This document shows, piece by piece, positions 1 through 14,577 of a stretch of DNA of 64,000 bases. A model generated the notes under the pieces. The model was not told the DNA's origin and made no database searches. It was given only the letters and a program-made list of their open reading frames with translations. The first letter of the stretch is position 1, and every line of letters starts with the position of its first letter. The translations under genes and the position numbers were made by a program. The stretch is from assembly GCF_035582795.1 (NCBI RefSeq), contig NC_134366.1:153559519-153623518 (forward strand), in the 5' to 3' direction. This stretch comes from Mycteria americana. Its lineage: Eukaryota > Chordata > Aves > Ciconiiformes > Ciconiidae.

Positions 1-2478
1 GCTTTCAGAGTGGTTTTAACCTGTCCAAGTTGAATATCTTTCAGCAAAATATTTGGGTTTCATTTATGTCACTCACTCAATACTTTGAGAATTTTTTTTT
101 TTGTCTGGAACTCCTTGTTTTGTATTACCACTTTTAATTGAAGAATGGAAAATAACTTTTACTGAAACAAAGAACAATGAATTTCTAATTGCCAGAATTT
201 ATACAGATCAGCCTCATTAAAAACTATAATATCTTTGTACCTATCTTTGTGGTACACTAGCTATCTTTTGAAATTTCTTAACCAATCCTAGATTTCTGTT
301 TCCTAAACAGTATACTTCCATGAAAATAGAAATTAATTATGGAGAGATGTTATACGTTGCTGTGCACAAAGGCAAGCATTGATGATTCTGACTGCATGAA
401 CCCAGGAAGCTATAAAATCCAATTTGCACCACAATAAGCATAAGTTGTACCAATTTCTTCTTTTTACACATCGAAGAAGCATACTGTTATCAAGTCAGTT
501 ATCATACTGGCACAGCAGCCTATTCTTACGACACATGCCTAACAATATTTTACAGTATTTACTATCAGCATAGAATTTTGTACTTGAATACTGTGTTATA
601 AAACGCCACCTCCTATCTTAGCTCTTTTATGTTCACAGCCAGTGTTTCATCTTTAATCTGGGTATTTTAACTGTTGTTACAGCTTCTTGTAGTTAATGTT
701 GACATCACACCCGTGAATGTAAAAATAACTGTACACTGATGGATATAATCCACATTACCAGCAGCACTGTCATCTAGTGGAGGAATCCAATATAGCACAG
801 TACCAAAAGATGTGCTAGTAAAAAATATACTGGTGGATTCTTTTATAAACTTGAACTACTGATAAGTCTTGCTAGAAGTCATAGTCAATACATACTCCAC
901 ATAAACATATCCATCTATATTAGCACAATGATGTCATGCTGGTTTTCACTGCACTTTCCTCAAGCTCTCATACTCTGCATTTTGATATTAATAATCTACG
1001 CCCCCAATGCAAGCATTATCTAAAGCCAAGAAATAAGGAAACTGAGGTGTACATGCAATTAGGTCAGATGAACACAAGCTGAGATGTAAAAAGATAAGGA
1101 GAGATATTCCATAAAGTTTTAGGTCCTCCAAATCACGGGCCTCTGCCCTGCTCCTTCCACCCATATAATGTCTCCTCACAGTGCTGGTTCCACAGGCTGC
1201 TCTGGATTAACTTACAGGTGATGAGGTAAAACATCCTGAATGCCTACAGCCTTCAGGCTGCTTCTAGCCTGCCCTACAGATGGTCAAGAGGGTCAGGCTC
1301 CCTTGGCTGACCAGAACTATTTATGAACCCTGCAGTGCATGACCTGAGAAAACGTTCCCTGGAGGGAATTGAGGCTTTCAGACACTGTTATCGTCACAAT
1401 GATTTCTAAGTGCCCGGTGAATAGGAGTCCTGGTCATGCCATGGCGCTGTCTGTAAAAACATGGTGTGGTCTCTCTTGTAGAGTTTCTCATCTAAATAGC
1501 TGCTAATAATTGCTTGCAGACTATAACTCAAGGGAGGGGAATAGCAGAGCATATATTGTCTTGGACTGGTCACATAATTTTTAATGCAATAATGCTGTTC
1601 TGGCCATCACTTTGACCTTGGAGGTATAGTACGAAGGAGAAAAAAAGTTTGCTCTGGGGAGAAGGGAAAGTCTCAATCCCAGCTGCTGTTCTCCCACACT
1701 TCTTAGCTCCCTGTGCTGGTTTCGGCTGGGGTAAAGTTAATTTTCTTCATAGTAGCTAGTATGGGGCTATGTTTTGGATTTGTGATGGAAACAGTGTTCA
1801 TAATACAGAGATTGTTTTAGTTCCTGCTGAGCAGTGCTTACACAAAGTCAAGGCCTTTTCTGTTCCTCACCCCACCCCACCAGCGAGTAGGCTGGGGGTG
1901 CACAAGAAGCTGGGAGAGGACACAGCTGGGACAGCTGACCCCAACTGACCAAAGGGATATCCCATACCATATGGTGTCACGCTCAGCATATAAAGCTGGG
2001 GGAAGAAGCAGGAAGGGGGGGACGTTCGGAGTGATGGCGTTTGTCTTCCCAAGTCACTGTTATGCACGATGGAGCCCTGCTTTCCTGGAGATGGCTGAAC
2101 ACCTGCCTGCCCATGGGAAGTAGTGAATGAATTCCTTGTTTTGCTTTGCCTGAGTGCATGGCTTTTGCTTTACCTATTAAACTGTCTTTCTCTCAACCCA
2201 CGAGTTTTCTCACTTCTACCCTTCCAGTTCTCTCCCCCACCCTGCTGGGGGGGAGCGAGCGAGCAGCTGCGTGGTGCTTAGTTGCTGGCTGGGGTTAAAC
2301 CACGACGCTCCCCTTGGGCCCCACAACACACACACACACAGTTTAGACATCCCACTCCAAGAAATTCACCCATGTTCTGATGGCACCTATGAGAAGTAGG
2401 ATACTGATGGTATGTTTGGTTTTCCATGACCCTTCCTCCAATGCCATTGACCGAGCATAAAAGAATTAGGACTTTTAC
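1..2478 (-). other. DPYS: DPYS intron 4 (partial)
   Basis: No DPYS exon was found here. Apart from the solo LTR at 1712-2307 the sequence is ordinary AT-rich intronic DNA. A short CA run sits at about 2328-2340, directly after the LTR. Confidence 0.7.
1712..2307 (+). mobile_element. Solo LTR of an avian endogenous retrovirus (ERVL-like), copy 1
   Basis: The element begins TGTGCTGGTTTCGGCTGGGG and ends in the GGTTAAACCACGAC motif typical of this LTR family, about 596 bp. It carries a TATA box (TATAAA, 1989-1994) and an ATTAAA polyadenylation signal (2176-2181), both in plus orientation. CTCCC at 1707-1711 is repeated at 2308-2312, a 5-bp target-site duplication that fixes the ends; the final CA is mutated to CG. 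No internal retroviral sequence adjoins it. It lies in DPYS intron 4, antisense to the gene. Confidence 0.88.
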
Positions 2479-2668
2479 CTTGTCTTCGTGCATTACTTAT
2501 CACCCTTGCTGCAGATTTACTCATTACATGGACTACAAAAAGGGGGCAGTTTACAGCATTTGCTATGGTAATTGCTCTCTGCGTAGCTTCAGCTTCCACT
2601 TCTTCAGGACGACATAGCTCATGCCCCTCAGGGCCAGTTATTCCCATTGCCAGCATCTTCTTTGCACC
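2479..2668 (-). CDS. DPYS: DPYS exon, residues 204-266 plus one base; last DPYS exon in the window
   Basis: The exon is 190 bp with acceptor GTTCAG before 2668 and donor GTAAAA after 2479, leaving one base of a split Gly codon (phase 1). It encodes [20 protein letters not shown], then [12 protein letters not shown] and [18 protein letters not shown]. The His in VVHVMS (residue 250, 248 in human) is another metal ligand. The next family block (around VVYGEP) does not appear between here and position 1. The remaining exons, including the sixth metal-site residue (Asp, human 326), must therefore lie to the left. Confidence 0.95.
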
Positions 2669-3830
2669 CTGAACACCACACAAAAACAAATAAGAGTCAG
2701 CTAAAGTGCAACCATGGTGTTGTGAACATGCTGTCAGCCAAATGGATCCTAAACCAGCCGCTGCAGCTAGTTTGAGAAAAAACCCAAGGCAGTTATGATT
2801 TTTTTTCAAGAGAAGTTATTGTTGTGTTATCTGAAATCCACTATATCTCTCAATAAAGACAGGTCTCAGAATACCTAAGTGACTTCAGAGAACACACTCC
2901 ACTGGCTTGCAGGGATAAATAACCACTTTTGAAAATCCTACCTCTCTCGATATGTACTCTTAAATGATCACAGCCAGTAACCGAGATGACAGTACTAACC
3001 CCTTATTGGAAAAAAAATTGAAAGATCCTTACTAAGCACAAAGATACACATCCAGAGCCTCTGAATGAGGCTCCAAGGTTTTAAAGAGGCATAAGATTTT
3101 GTCCCCACTATATTCCAGGAACTTATGCTTTGCTGATTTGAGATTCCTTAGCAATAAATTCACTTCCATTATGGGACCTGGGGCAAAGTCAAAGCACTAT
3201 TGACTAGAATAGTTGAAGAAACTCAAAGACATCAGTGTAGTTATACCCCCAGTGCCTCCACACAACACTAAGATGGCAGTAGCAAGTGTGAAGTGAGGCT
3301 AACTATGCATAAAGGGACGTTGAGACTTTTGTGCCCAGTCAGTGAAACTTTCTCCATACTTCTGGATTCATTCCTGTTAGATGAGCTGACTATGTTTGGA
3401 GAGACCTAGGGTTAGGCATCGCACACCTGATGTCTAAATACTTGGCCAGGTGCTCCCCCTTTGACCTGGTTGATGGTCAGGATCTGATTGATGCTTTCTT
3501 TGTCAGTCAAGTATACATATTACATTGCAAGTATATATATTATACTGCAAGTATATATATATTGTACTGCAAGTATAACTCTCATTATAACAGGATCATT
3601 TGCCTCCTGCCTACCCTGAACCCAGGACTCCAGGTTACAATTTCTTAGCCCACCACAAGCATCCTTTAGCATCTTGGCCAAGATGTTTGTCTTCAGTTCC
3701 ATGGAAGTAAAATAGGGTAGAAAAGCCTTTCCCTATGATAAAATGATAGTACTAATACAACTATTGAAGTGCTTAGATAACAGCACCATTTATATTCCTG
3801 ACTTTGATGGACAAAATGTCAAAGGCCTAC
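2669..3830 (-). other. DPYS: DPYS intron 3
   Basis: The intron is 1162 bp. It holds a small TA-rich tandem array at 3508-3580 and otherwise no feature I can support. Confidence 0.85.
3508..3580. repeat. TA-rich minisatellite, 20-22 bp unit, about 3.5 copies
   Basis: Units start with CAAGTATA at 3508, 3528, 3548 and 3570. The third unit is 2 bp longer through an extra TA step. The unit has the form CAAGTATATATATTATACTG. Confidence 0.9.
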
Positions 3831-4010
3831 CTGTGCAATTAGCTCTCCATTCTCCGCATGGACTTGAGCAACTGCTCCAAGTTCCTTACAGCAGGAAAAG
3901 GCTGCATATAACTCTTCATCATTGACCATGTATAGATCTTTATAGGCCATAAACATCTTAAAGGAGTTGACACCTTTGTTTTGAACAAGACTTTTCATTT
4001 CTTCCTTCAC
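3831..4010 (-). CDS. DPYS: DPYS exon, residues 144-203, with carboxylated Lys and a metal His
   Basis: The exon is 180 bp, 60 codons, phase 0 at both ends, with acceptor TTTCAG and donor GTAGGC. It carries [17 protein letters not shown], whose first Lys (residue 161 by this numbering, 159 in human) is the one carboxylated to bridge the two zinc ions. It also carries [12 protein letters not shown], whose His (residue 194, 192 in human) is a metal ligand. The spacing to the HTH motif in the start exon is exactly that of the family, which supports the exon order and the chosen boundaries. Confidence 0.96.
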
Positions 4011-10197
<6,187 letters not shown>

Positions 10198-10467
10198 CTT
10201 TGTTCCTGTATAGAAGTCATCTTTTGACCTGCTACCCATAAAAGGGAACTGCATGTGTGTATGAGTGTCGATGCCCCCAGGGATCACCAGCTTGTTGGTC
10301 GCATCCAGCACGACAAGTCCAGCGGGTGGCTCAGGGTTTAGGTTCGGTCCCACCTGCTGCACCACTCCATCTTCCACGTACACATCAGCCACCACAGAGT
10401 GGTCGTCGTTCACGACTTTTCCCCCCTTGATCAAAAGTCTCTGCTGAGCCAGGTTTTGGGGCGGCAT
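10198..10467 (-). CDS. DPYS: DPYS coding exon with the canonical start (dihydropyrimidinase, residues 1-90)
   Basis: Dihydropyrimidinase is the cytosolic zinc amidohydrolase that opens the ring of dihydrouracil and dihydrothymine, the second step of pyrimidine breakdown. From ATG at 10467 this exon gives 90 codons in phase 0 and ends at a GTGGG donor at 10197. It contains [12 protein letters not shown] and then [15 protein letters not shown], the beta-strand and HxH metal motif of the family. The two metal-ligand histidines fall at residues 69 and 71, against 67 and 69 in human, so the avian N-terminus is about two residues longer. The ATG is preceded by GCTCCC and, before that, a pyrimidine-rich stretch ending in TAG. 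That looks like a splice acceptor, so this exon may not be the first (see the candidate exon at 11353-11445). Identification is certain; the true translation start is less so. Confidence 0.96.
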
Positions 10468-10473
10468 GGGAGC

Positions 10474-11352
10474 CTAGAAGGCGAAAGCGAGGCCTCAGCT
10501 CAGAAAGTTGCTCTTGCCTGAGAGTATTTCACTGCCCACCCTTCTCCCAGAGCAGCAGGTTATCTCCACATGGCCCTAGACACACACCACACAGTGCTAT
10601 TTAAACAGACTGCCCTTGGCAGCTCCACCTCCCCCAGTGAAGCACCAATGCCCAGCGTGTGCGGTGAGCCAGCACGCAGGCTGGTGGCAAAGAGCTGGCT
10701 TCAGGCCCTGTCTGTTCCAGTTCTCTTTGCCTGGAGAAAGCAGGGCCAGGCTTTCAGGAGGGTCCGGCTGGGTTCTCACGGCACTCGCTCCAGTCTGCCC
10801 TGTACACCCTGGGGCTTGAAACACACTGGGCTGTTTTGAAAATGTGGCCACTAGTCAACTTGTGACACCCAAGGGTGACCCAAGCTCTTTGCAATGGGGT
10901 TTGAGGAAACCGAGGGTAACCCAAGCTCGCCACAGAGGTGGCCAGGGAGCCCAAGGGTGACCTGAACTTTCCACAGAGGTGGTCAGGGAGCCCAAGGGTG
11001 ACCCGAGGTCCCTGCAGCCGTGTGTGGGGAGCCTGTGGGTCCTGCCCATGCAGAGGGGCCGGGAGAGTGCAGGGCAGCAGTGGTCCAAGTGTCATGGCCA
11101 CCGCAGCTGAACCCTCCGCAGGCTGATATGGCAGGGGCCCCTCCACTGCCATGGGACCGAGCCACTGCCGGAGGACACCGGCCATCAGGAACTGCTCCTG
11201 AACCGTTTCTCAGAAGATGATCTGCGACACGCAACCCTCAGGACTCAAACACAGCTCTCCCTGCCCCGCCAATGCCACCACTTGGACAGCACACCGGGCT
11301 GAGGGGGAAAGCCCCTCGGGGATTTCCGGAGGCTGCCCGGGCCCCTCCTCAC
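10474..11352 (-). other. DPYS upstream region or first intron
   Basis: This stretch lies between the canonical DPYS start exon and the CpG-island candidate exon. It is GC-rich, holds the 41-bp minisatellite, and has several overlapping open frames on both strands with no recognisable protein. If the upstream exon is real, this is an 879-bp intron with a GTGAGG donor and a CTTCTAG acceptor. Otherwise it is proximal promoter and 5'UTR. Confidence 0.5.
10868..11010. repeat. 41-bp minisatellite, about 3.5 units
   Basis: The motif CCCAAGGGTGACC or a close variant recurs at 10868, 10909, 10950 and 10991, a constant period of 41 bp. The second half of the unit (CCACAGAGGTGGYCAGGGAG) is well kept in units 2 and 3 and diverged in unit 1. 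The fourth unit is partial. The array lies between the canonical DPYS start exon and the CpG island. The open frames across it reflect its stop-poor composition and are not taken as genes. Confidence 0.85.
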
Positions 11353-11445
11353 CCTGTCTACGGCCGGCTCCAGCGCCTGGGCCGTGCGGCCGCTGTCGAA
11401 GGACCACGTGAAAATCATCCTCCGGTAGCTGTTTCCTTGCGCCAT
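11353..11445 (-). CDS. Candidate upstream coding exon of DPYS in the CpG island (31 codons)
   Basis: On the minus strand an ATG at 11445 opens a frame of exactly 31 codons, beginning MAQGNSYRRM, that runs into AGG|GTGAGG, a reasonable donor at 11352. Joined in phase 0 to the TAG acceptor before 10473, it would read through GCT CCC into the canonical DPYS ATG. That would add 33 residues to the N-terminus. The exon lies in the CpG island, where a transcription start is expected. The Kozak context is only moderate: C at -3 and G at +4. I do not recognise the peptide, and human DPYS starts directly in the exon equivalent to 10198-10467. It could equally be 5'UTR with a chance open frame, or a start of an unrelated transcript. 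Confidence 0.35.
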
Positions 11446-11760
11446 CTGCGCCCCGCGGCCCCGCCCGGCGCACTGGGCCGGCCGCGCCCCGCTGCCCCCC
11501 GCACTGTTGCCCGCACAACCGCCGGCGGCCCCGCCCGGCCCGGCCCGGCCCGGCCCCGGCCCCGGCCCCGGCCCCGGCCCCGGCCCGCGCAGGCAGCAAC
11601 CGCCGACCCCGCCGGCAGCGCCGGGCTGGGCCCGGCCCCTCGCGCCTCCCCCGGCCGAGCACGGCCCCTTGCCGAGGGCCGGGGCGGCGGAGCCCGCCGC
11701 TGGGCAGCGAGGGCCGGGGGAACGGGGAGGTCGAGGCTTCTGCGGCGGGTTTCGTCCAGG
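11370..11760 (-). promoter_or_regulatory. DPYS: CpG island, probable DPYS promoter
   Basis: This is by far the most GC- and CpG-rich stretch of the window, in strong contrast to its AT-rich surroundings. It sits 0.9-1.3 kb upstream of the canonical DPYS start codon and on the correct side of it. It contains the hexanucleotide tract at 11537-11586. No TATA box was seen near it. Because an open plus-strand frame begins just to the right (11864), it could also serve as a bidirectional promoter. The transcription start cannot be placed from sequence alone. Confidence 0.7.
11537..11586. repeat. GGCCC / GGCCCC short tandem repeat (GGGGCC on the DPYS strand)
   Basis: Reading the plus strand there are three GGCCC units, five perfect GGCCCC units and a final GGCCC. 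On the minus strand, the DPYS sense strand, this is a GGGGCC array with closely spaced runs of three and four G, so it has G-quadruplex potential. It lies upstream of the candidate ATG at 11445, in promoter or 5'UTR position. Confidence 0.95.
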
Positions 11761-11863
11761 GCTGGCGTGACCGAGGCTGGGAGAGGCGGCTTGTGCGTTT
11801 CGGCATATAGACCTCGAAAAAGAGGAGGGAAAGTAAAATTAAGACGGGTCGAAAACGAGCTAA

Positions 11864-12648
11864 AAGCTTGGAGCAGAAGAGGAAAGACCTGCTCTACACC
11901 ATCCCAGAGGCACCTGCTTCTATGGGCTCTTCCTGCTTCTCTCCTCCAGTAACCAGGGCTTTGCGTGCTCGGCACTGCTCAGCCGTGTCCCTGAATCTGC
12001 TGAGCACCAGCATCTTCATCCCCTCGACCTCTTCCAGTTCTGCGATGATGGTTTCAGAAGGCGGAATATTGTCTCTGAGGGCTGTGAGAGGGTGCACACA
12101 TTGGCTATCGAAAAGACGCTTAGACGGATGACACTAGATTTGGAAAATGCTCACCTTCCCATCAGCATGTCACCTTTGTTTCTTCTCTCCCAATGGGTAG
12201 GAGAGCAGTACCAGAAGTTTGCCTTTGTATCTGCTCATCCCAAATTGCCTTGTCTCATGCCTCACCCTCGTGCGGTGGGACAGAGACCCACCGGGATTTA
12301 TCACAGCACACAGCAACAGAAAAGGTCAAAACTCGTTTGGAAAAGCAGCGCAAAGAATGAGAACAACAAAGTGAAATGCCCCAAGGCTCCCGGGGCAGCT
12401 GTGTGGTGCTGAACGGGCAGGAAAGGGCAACCTGCATCTACCACGTCTGCTGCATTTAAAGCCAGTAAAAAGACAAGGGTCAAGGTACCGCGATGGGAAT
12501 TCAGGCAAGAACTCTGGCTCACTAATTACGATGACATTGATGAGCCAGGAACAGTTGAGTTTCAGCAATACGATTATTCAGATGAAGAGCTGTGGAATAA
12601 AGACACAGAAGGAAAGTCAAACTATGGTGCTCTAAGACAGGAATTGTG
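11864..12648 (+). pseudogene. Unidentified open frame with one internal stop; possible decayed or unrecognised gene
   Basis: One plus-strand frame stays open from 11864 to a TGA at 12410-12412, then continues open to a second TGA at 12646-12648. The last 70 or so codons look protein-like: KKTRVKVPRWEFRQELWL, NYDDIDEPGTVEFQQYDY and SDEELWNKDTEG, rich in charged and aromatic residues and using ordinary codons. There is no convincing ATG at the start of the frame. A strong acceptor-like tract (CTTCCTGCTTCTCTCCTCCAG) ends at 11949, and another possible acceptor ends near 12200, so the frame may be parts of spliced exons. On the opposite strand 11894-12129 is also open and protein-like (SETIIAELEEVEGMKMLVLS), so even the strand is not settled. 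I do not recognise either product. It may be an unannotated gene sharing the DPYS CpG island, or an old retrocopy. Confidence 0.35.
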
Positions 12649-13983
12649 AACGTTAGAGCATGAGGACGGAAGAGGTCCAGGTGGGCACTGAAATGGGGTA
12701 ACGGGGCTATACTTTGAATCTCTGCTGCTGCTGAGGCAGTGAACCCATTTCTGCCACCGTGCAGATGGGCACCTGAATAGCTGGACTGCCAGGGATCTGA
12801 GACGAGTGTGTCTCAGGTGCAAAAGTTTCACTTTGTATAAATCAAGTGACCTTTGTTAAGTGAGGAGAGGGGGTGGCAAAGAAAGAGGTTCATTCGATCA
12901 TGTGCAGTCACATGGGGTGCAGCAGGCAAGTTCATATGCCTGCCCCAATAGGTATTTAATGATTTCACGTGGAACAGCATCAACAAATTATTCAGTATTT
13001 ATTGGCAAAGAGGCTTCACCCTGAATCTCCCAGTTCGGTGCCAAAACTGCCAACCTAAACTAGTCACTTTCTTACCATTTCTCCCTGGCCAATGAATATT
13101 TAGTTATTTCTACGAAATGAGTTTCTACATGGCAGACCTAGATAATGACCTCCAAGTATGCTCTTGGGCTACTGGCAGTGGTAAACTGTTCCTGCTCAAA
13201 TCATTCCCCTGAATTGGGCAGAGGGAGTGTTGAAGGCAGGCCTGCCACATCACAGCAGACTATTGGTAAGCACCAGGGTATTCAGTTTCCTTTTTTGTGT
13301 GTTGCAAAGGAAAGAGCTGACATGACTTTGACACCTAAATGCATGAAGAGTAGCACAGCTGAAAATCCTGTTCTGTTTCTGAAGGGCATCAGGCTTGAGC
13401 TCTGTTTCCCCTCCTCTGATTTCCTCCTGGCTAATTTAGACTTTGTGGATCCTACTCTTAAGTGCCTAAACCTTCCTACCTGTAACTTCATGCCCAACTC
13501 AGAGCTGCAGGTCCCACAAAATGGCAAGGTAATTGAGTGTTAGGTCTTATAATGCTGTGCCTAGGAAAACTGAATTTATCCCACAGGTGGTTTTGAACAC
13601 ATTAAATAGGTTATTGGTAGATAATGACATTCTGTCTAAGCAGTCCTTTTATTTAGTCTATTTGGACCAACAAAATAATCTCACATCAACTGCATTTATG
13701 TACATTTGGTAAAGATTTGATATTTCACAGCTCAGCTGTTCCTGGAAAGAATGGCCTGAAATACCACCTGTGGGACAGAAATAATCCTTATAATGTTGTG
13801 AGAAGACAACTGGCCCCATATTCTTAGTGATCACTGAATACGTGTTGCTGCTGCAACACGGCTTCTGGCTCCTAATTGGCTTTGTAACCTTCACCCACAG
13901 AACATTTTACTCTTTTTATCCTTCTCTTTGCACGATTTAAAACAAATCTTTGTTCTGTAATCAGTGCCTGACTCTGCAAAGGT

Positions 13984-14577
13984 TGTACTGGTTTCAGCTG
14001 GGAGAGAGTTAATTCTCTTCACAGTAGCTAGTATGGGGCTGTGTTTTGGATTTATGCTGAAAACAGTGTTGATAGCACAGGGATGTTTTAGTTCCTGCTG
14101 AGCAGCACTTACACAGAGTCAAGGCCTCTTCTGCTCCTCACCCCACCCCACCAGTGAGTAGGCTGGGGGTGCACAAGAAGCTGGGAGGGGACACAGCTGG
14201 GACAGCTGACCCCAACTGACCAAAGGGACATTCCAGACCATATGGCATCATGCTCAGCATATAAAGCTGGGGAAGAAGAAGGAAGGGAGGAATGTTCGGA
14301 GTGATGGCGTTTGTCTTCCCAAGTAACCGTTAGACGTGATGGAGCCCTGCTTTCCTGGAGATGGCTGAACACCTGCCTGCCCATGGGAAGGAGTGAATGA
14401 ATTCCTTGTTTTGCTTTGCCTAAGTGCATGGCTTTTGCTTTACCTATTAAACTGTCTTTCTCTCAACCCACGAGTTTTCTCACTTCTACCCTTCCAATTC
14501 TCTCCCCCATCCTGCTGAGGGGGAGTGAGCAAGCGGCTGCATGGTGCTTAGCTGCCAGCTGGGCTTAAACTGCAACA
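13984..14577 (+). mobile_element. Solo LTR of the same avian ERV family, copy 2
   Basis: About 594 bp, highly similar to the element at 1712-2307 along its whole length and in the same orientation. It starts TGTACTGGTTTCAGCTGGGA and ends near GCTTAAACTGCAACA. TATAAA is at 14260-14265 and ATTAAA at 14446-14451. The flanking 5-mers (AAGGT and ACTGT) match at only three of five bases, so the target-site duplication is eroded or the insertion has rearranged. It lies in the DPYS-LRP12 intergenic region. No coding remnants are present. Confidence 0.88.

Noticed and set aside
10597..11234. Several frames of 62-143 codons upstream of DPYS
   Set aside because: They cross the 41-bp minisatellite and have repetitive, non-family content. 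Treated as shadows of the repeat and of GC-rich sequence.
11210..11975. Long overlapping frames of 186-226 codons on both strands across the CpG island
   Set aside because: They are Pro-, Arg-, Ala- and Gly-rich products of very GC-rich DNA with few possible stops. Only the short 11353-11445 part has supporting splice signals.
13145..13543. 132-codon plus-strand frame starting with ATG in the intergenic region
   Set aside because: No domain, no recognisable family, no promoter or splice context. The length is within what chance gives in such a region.
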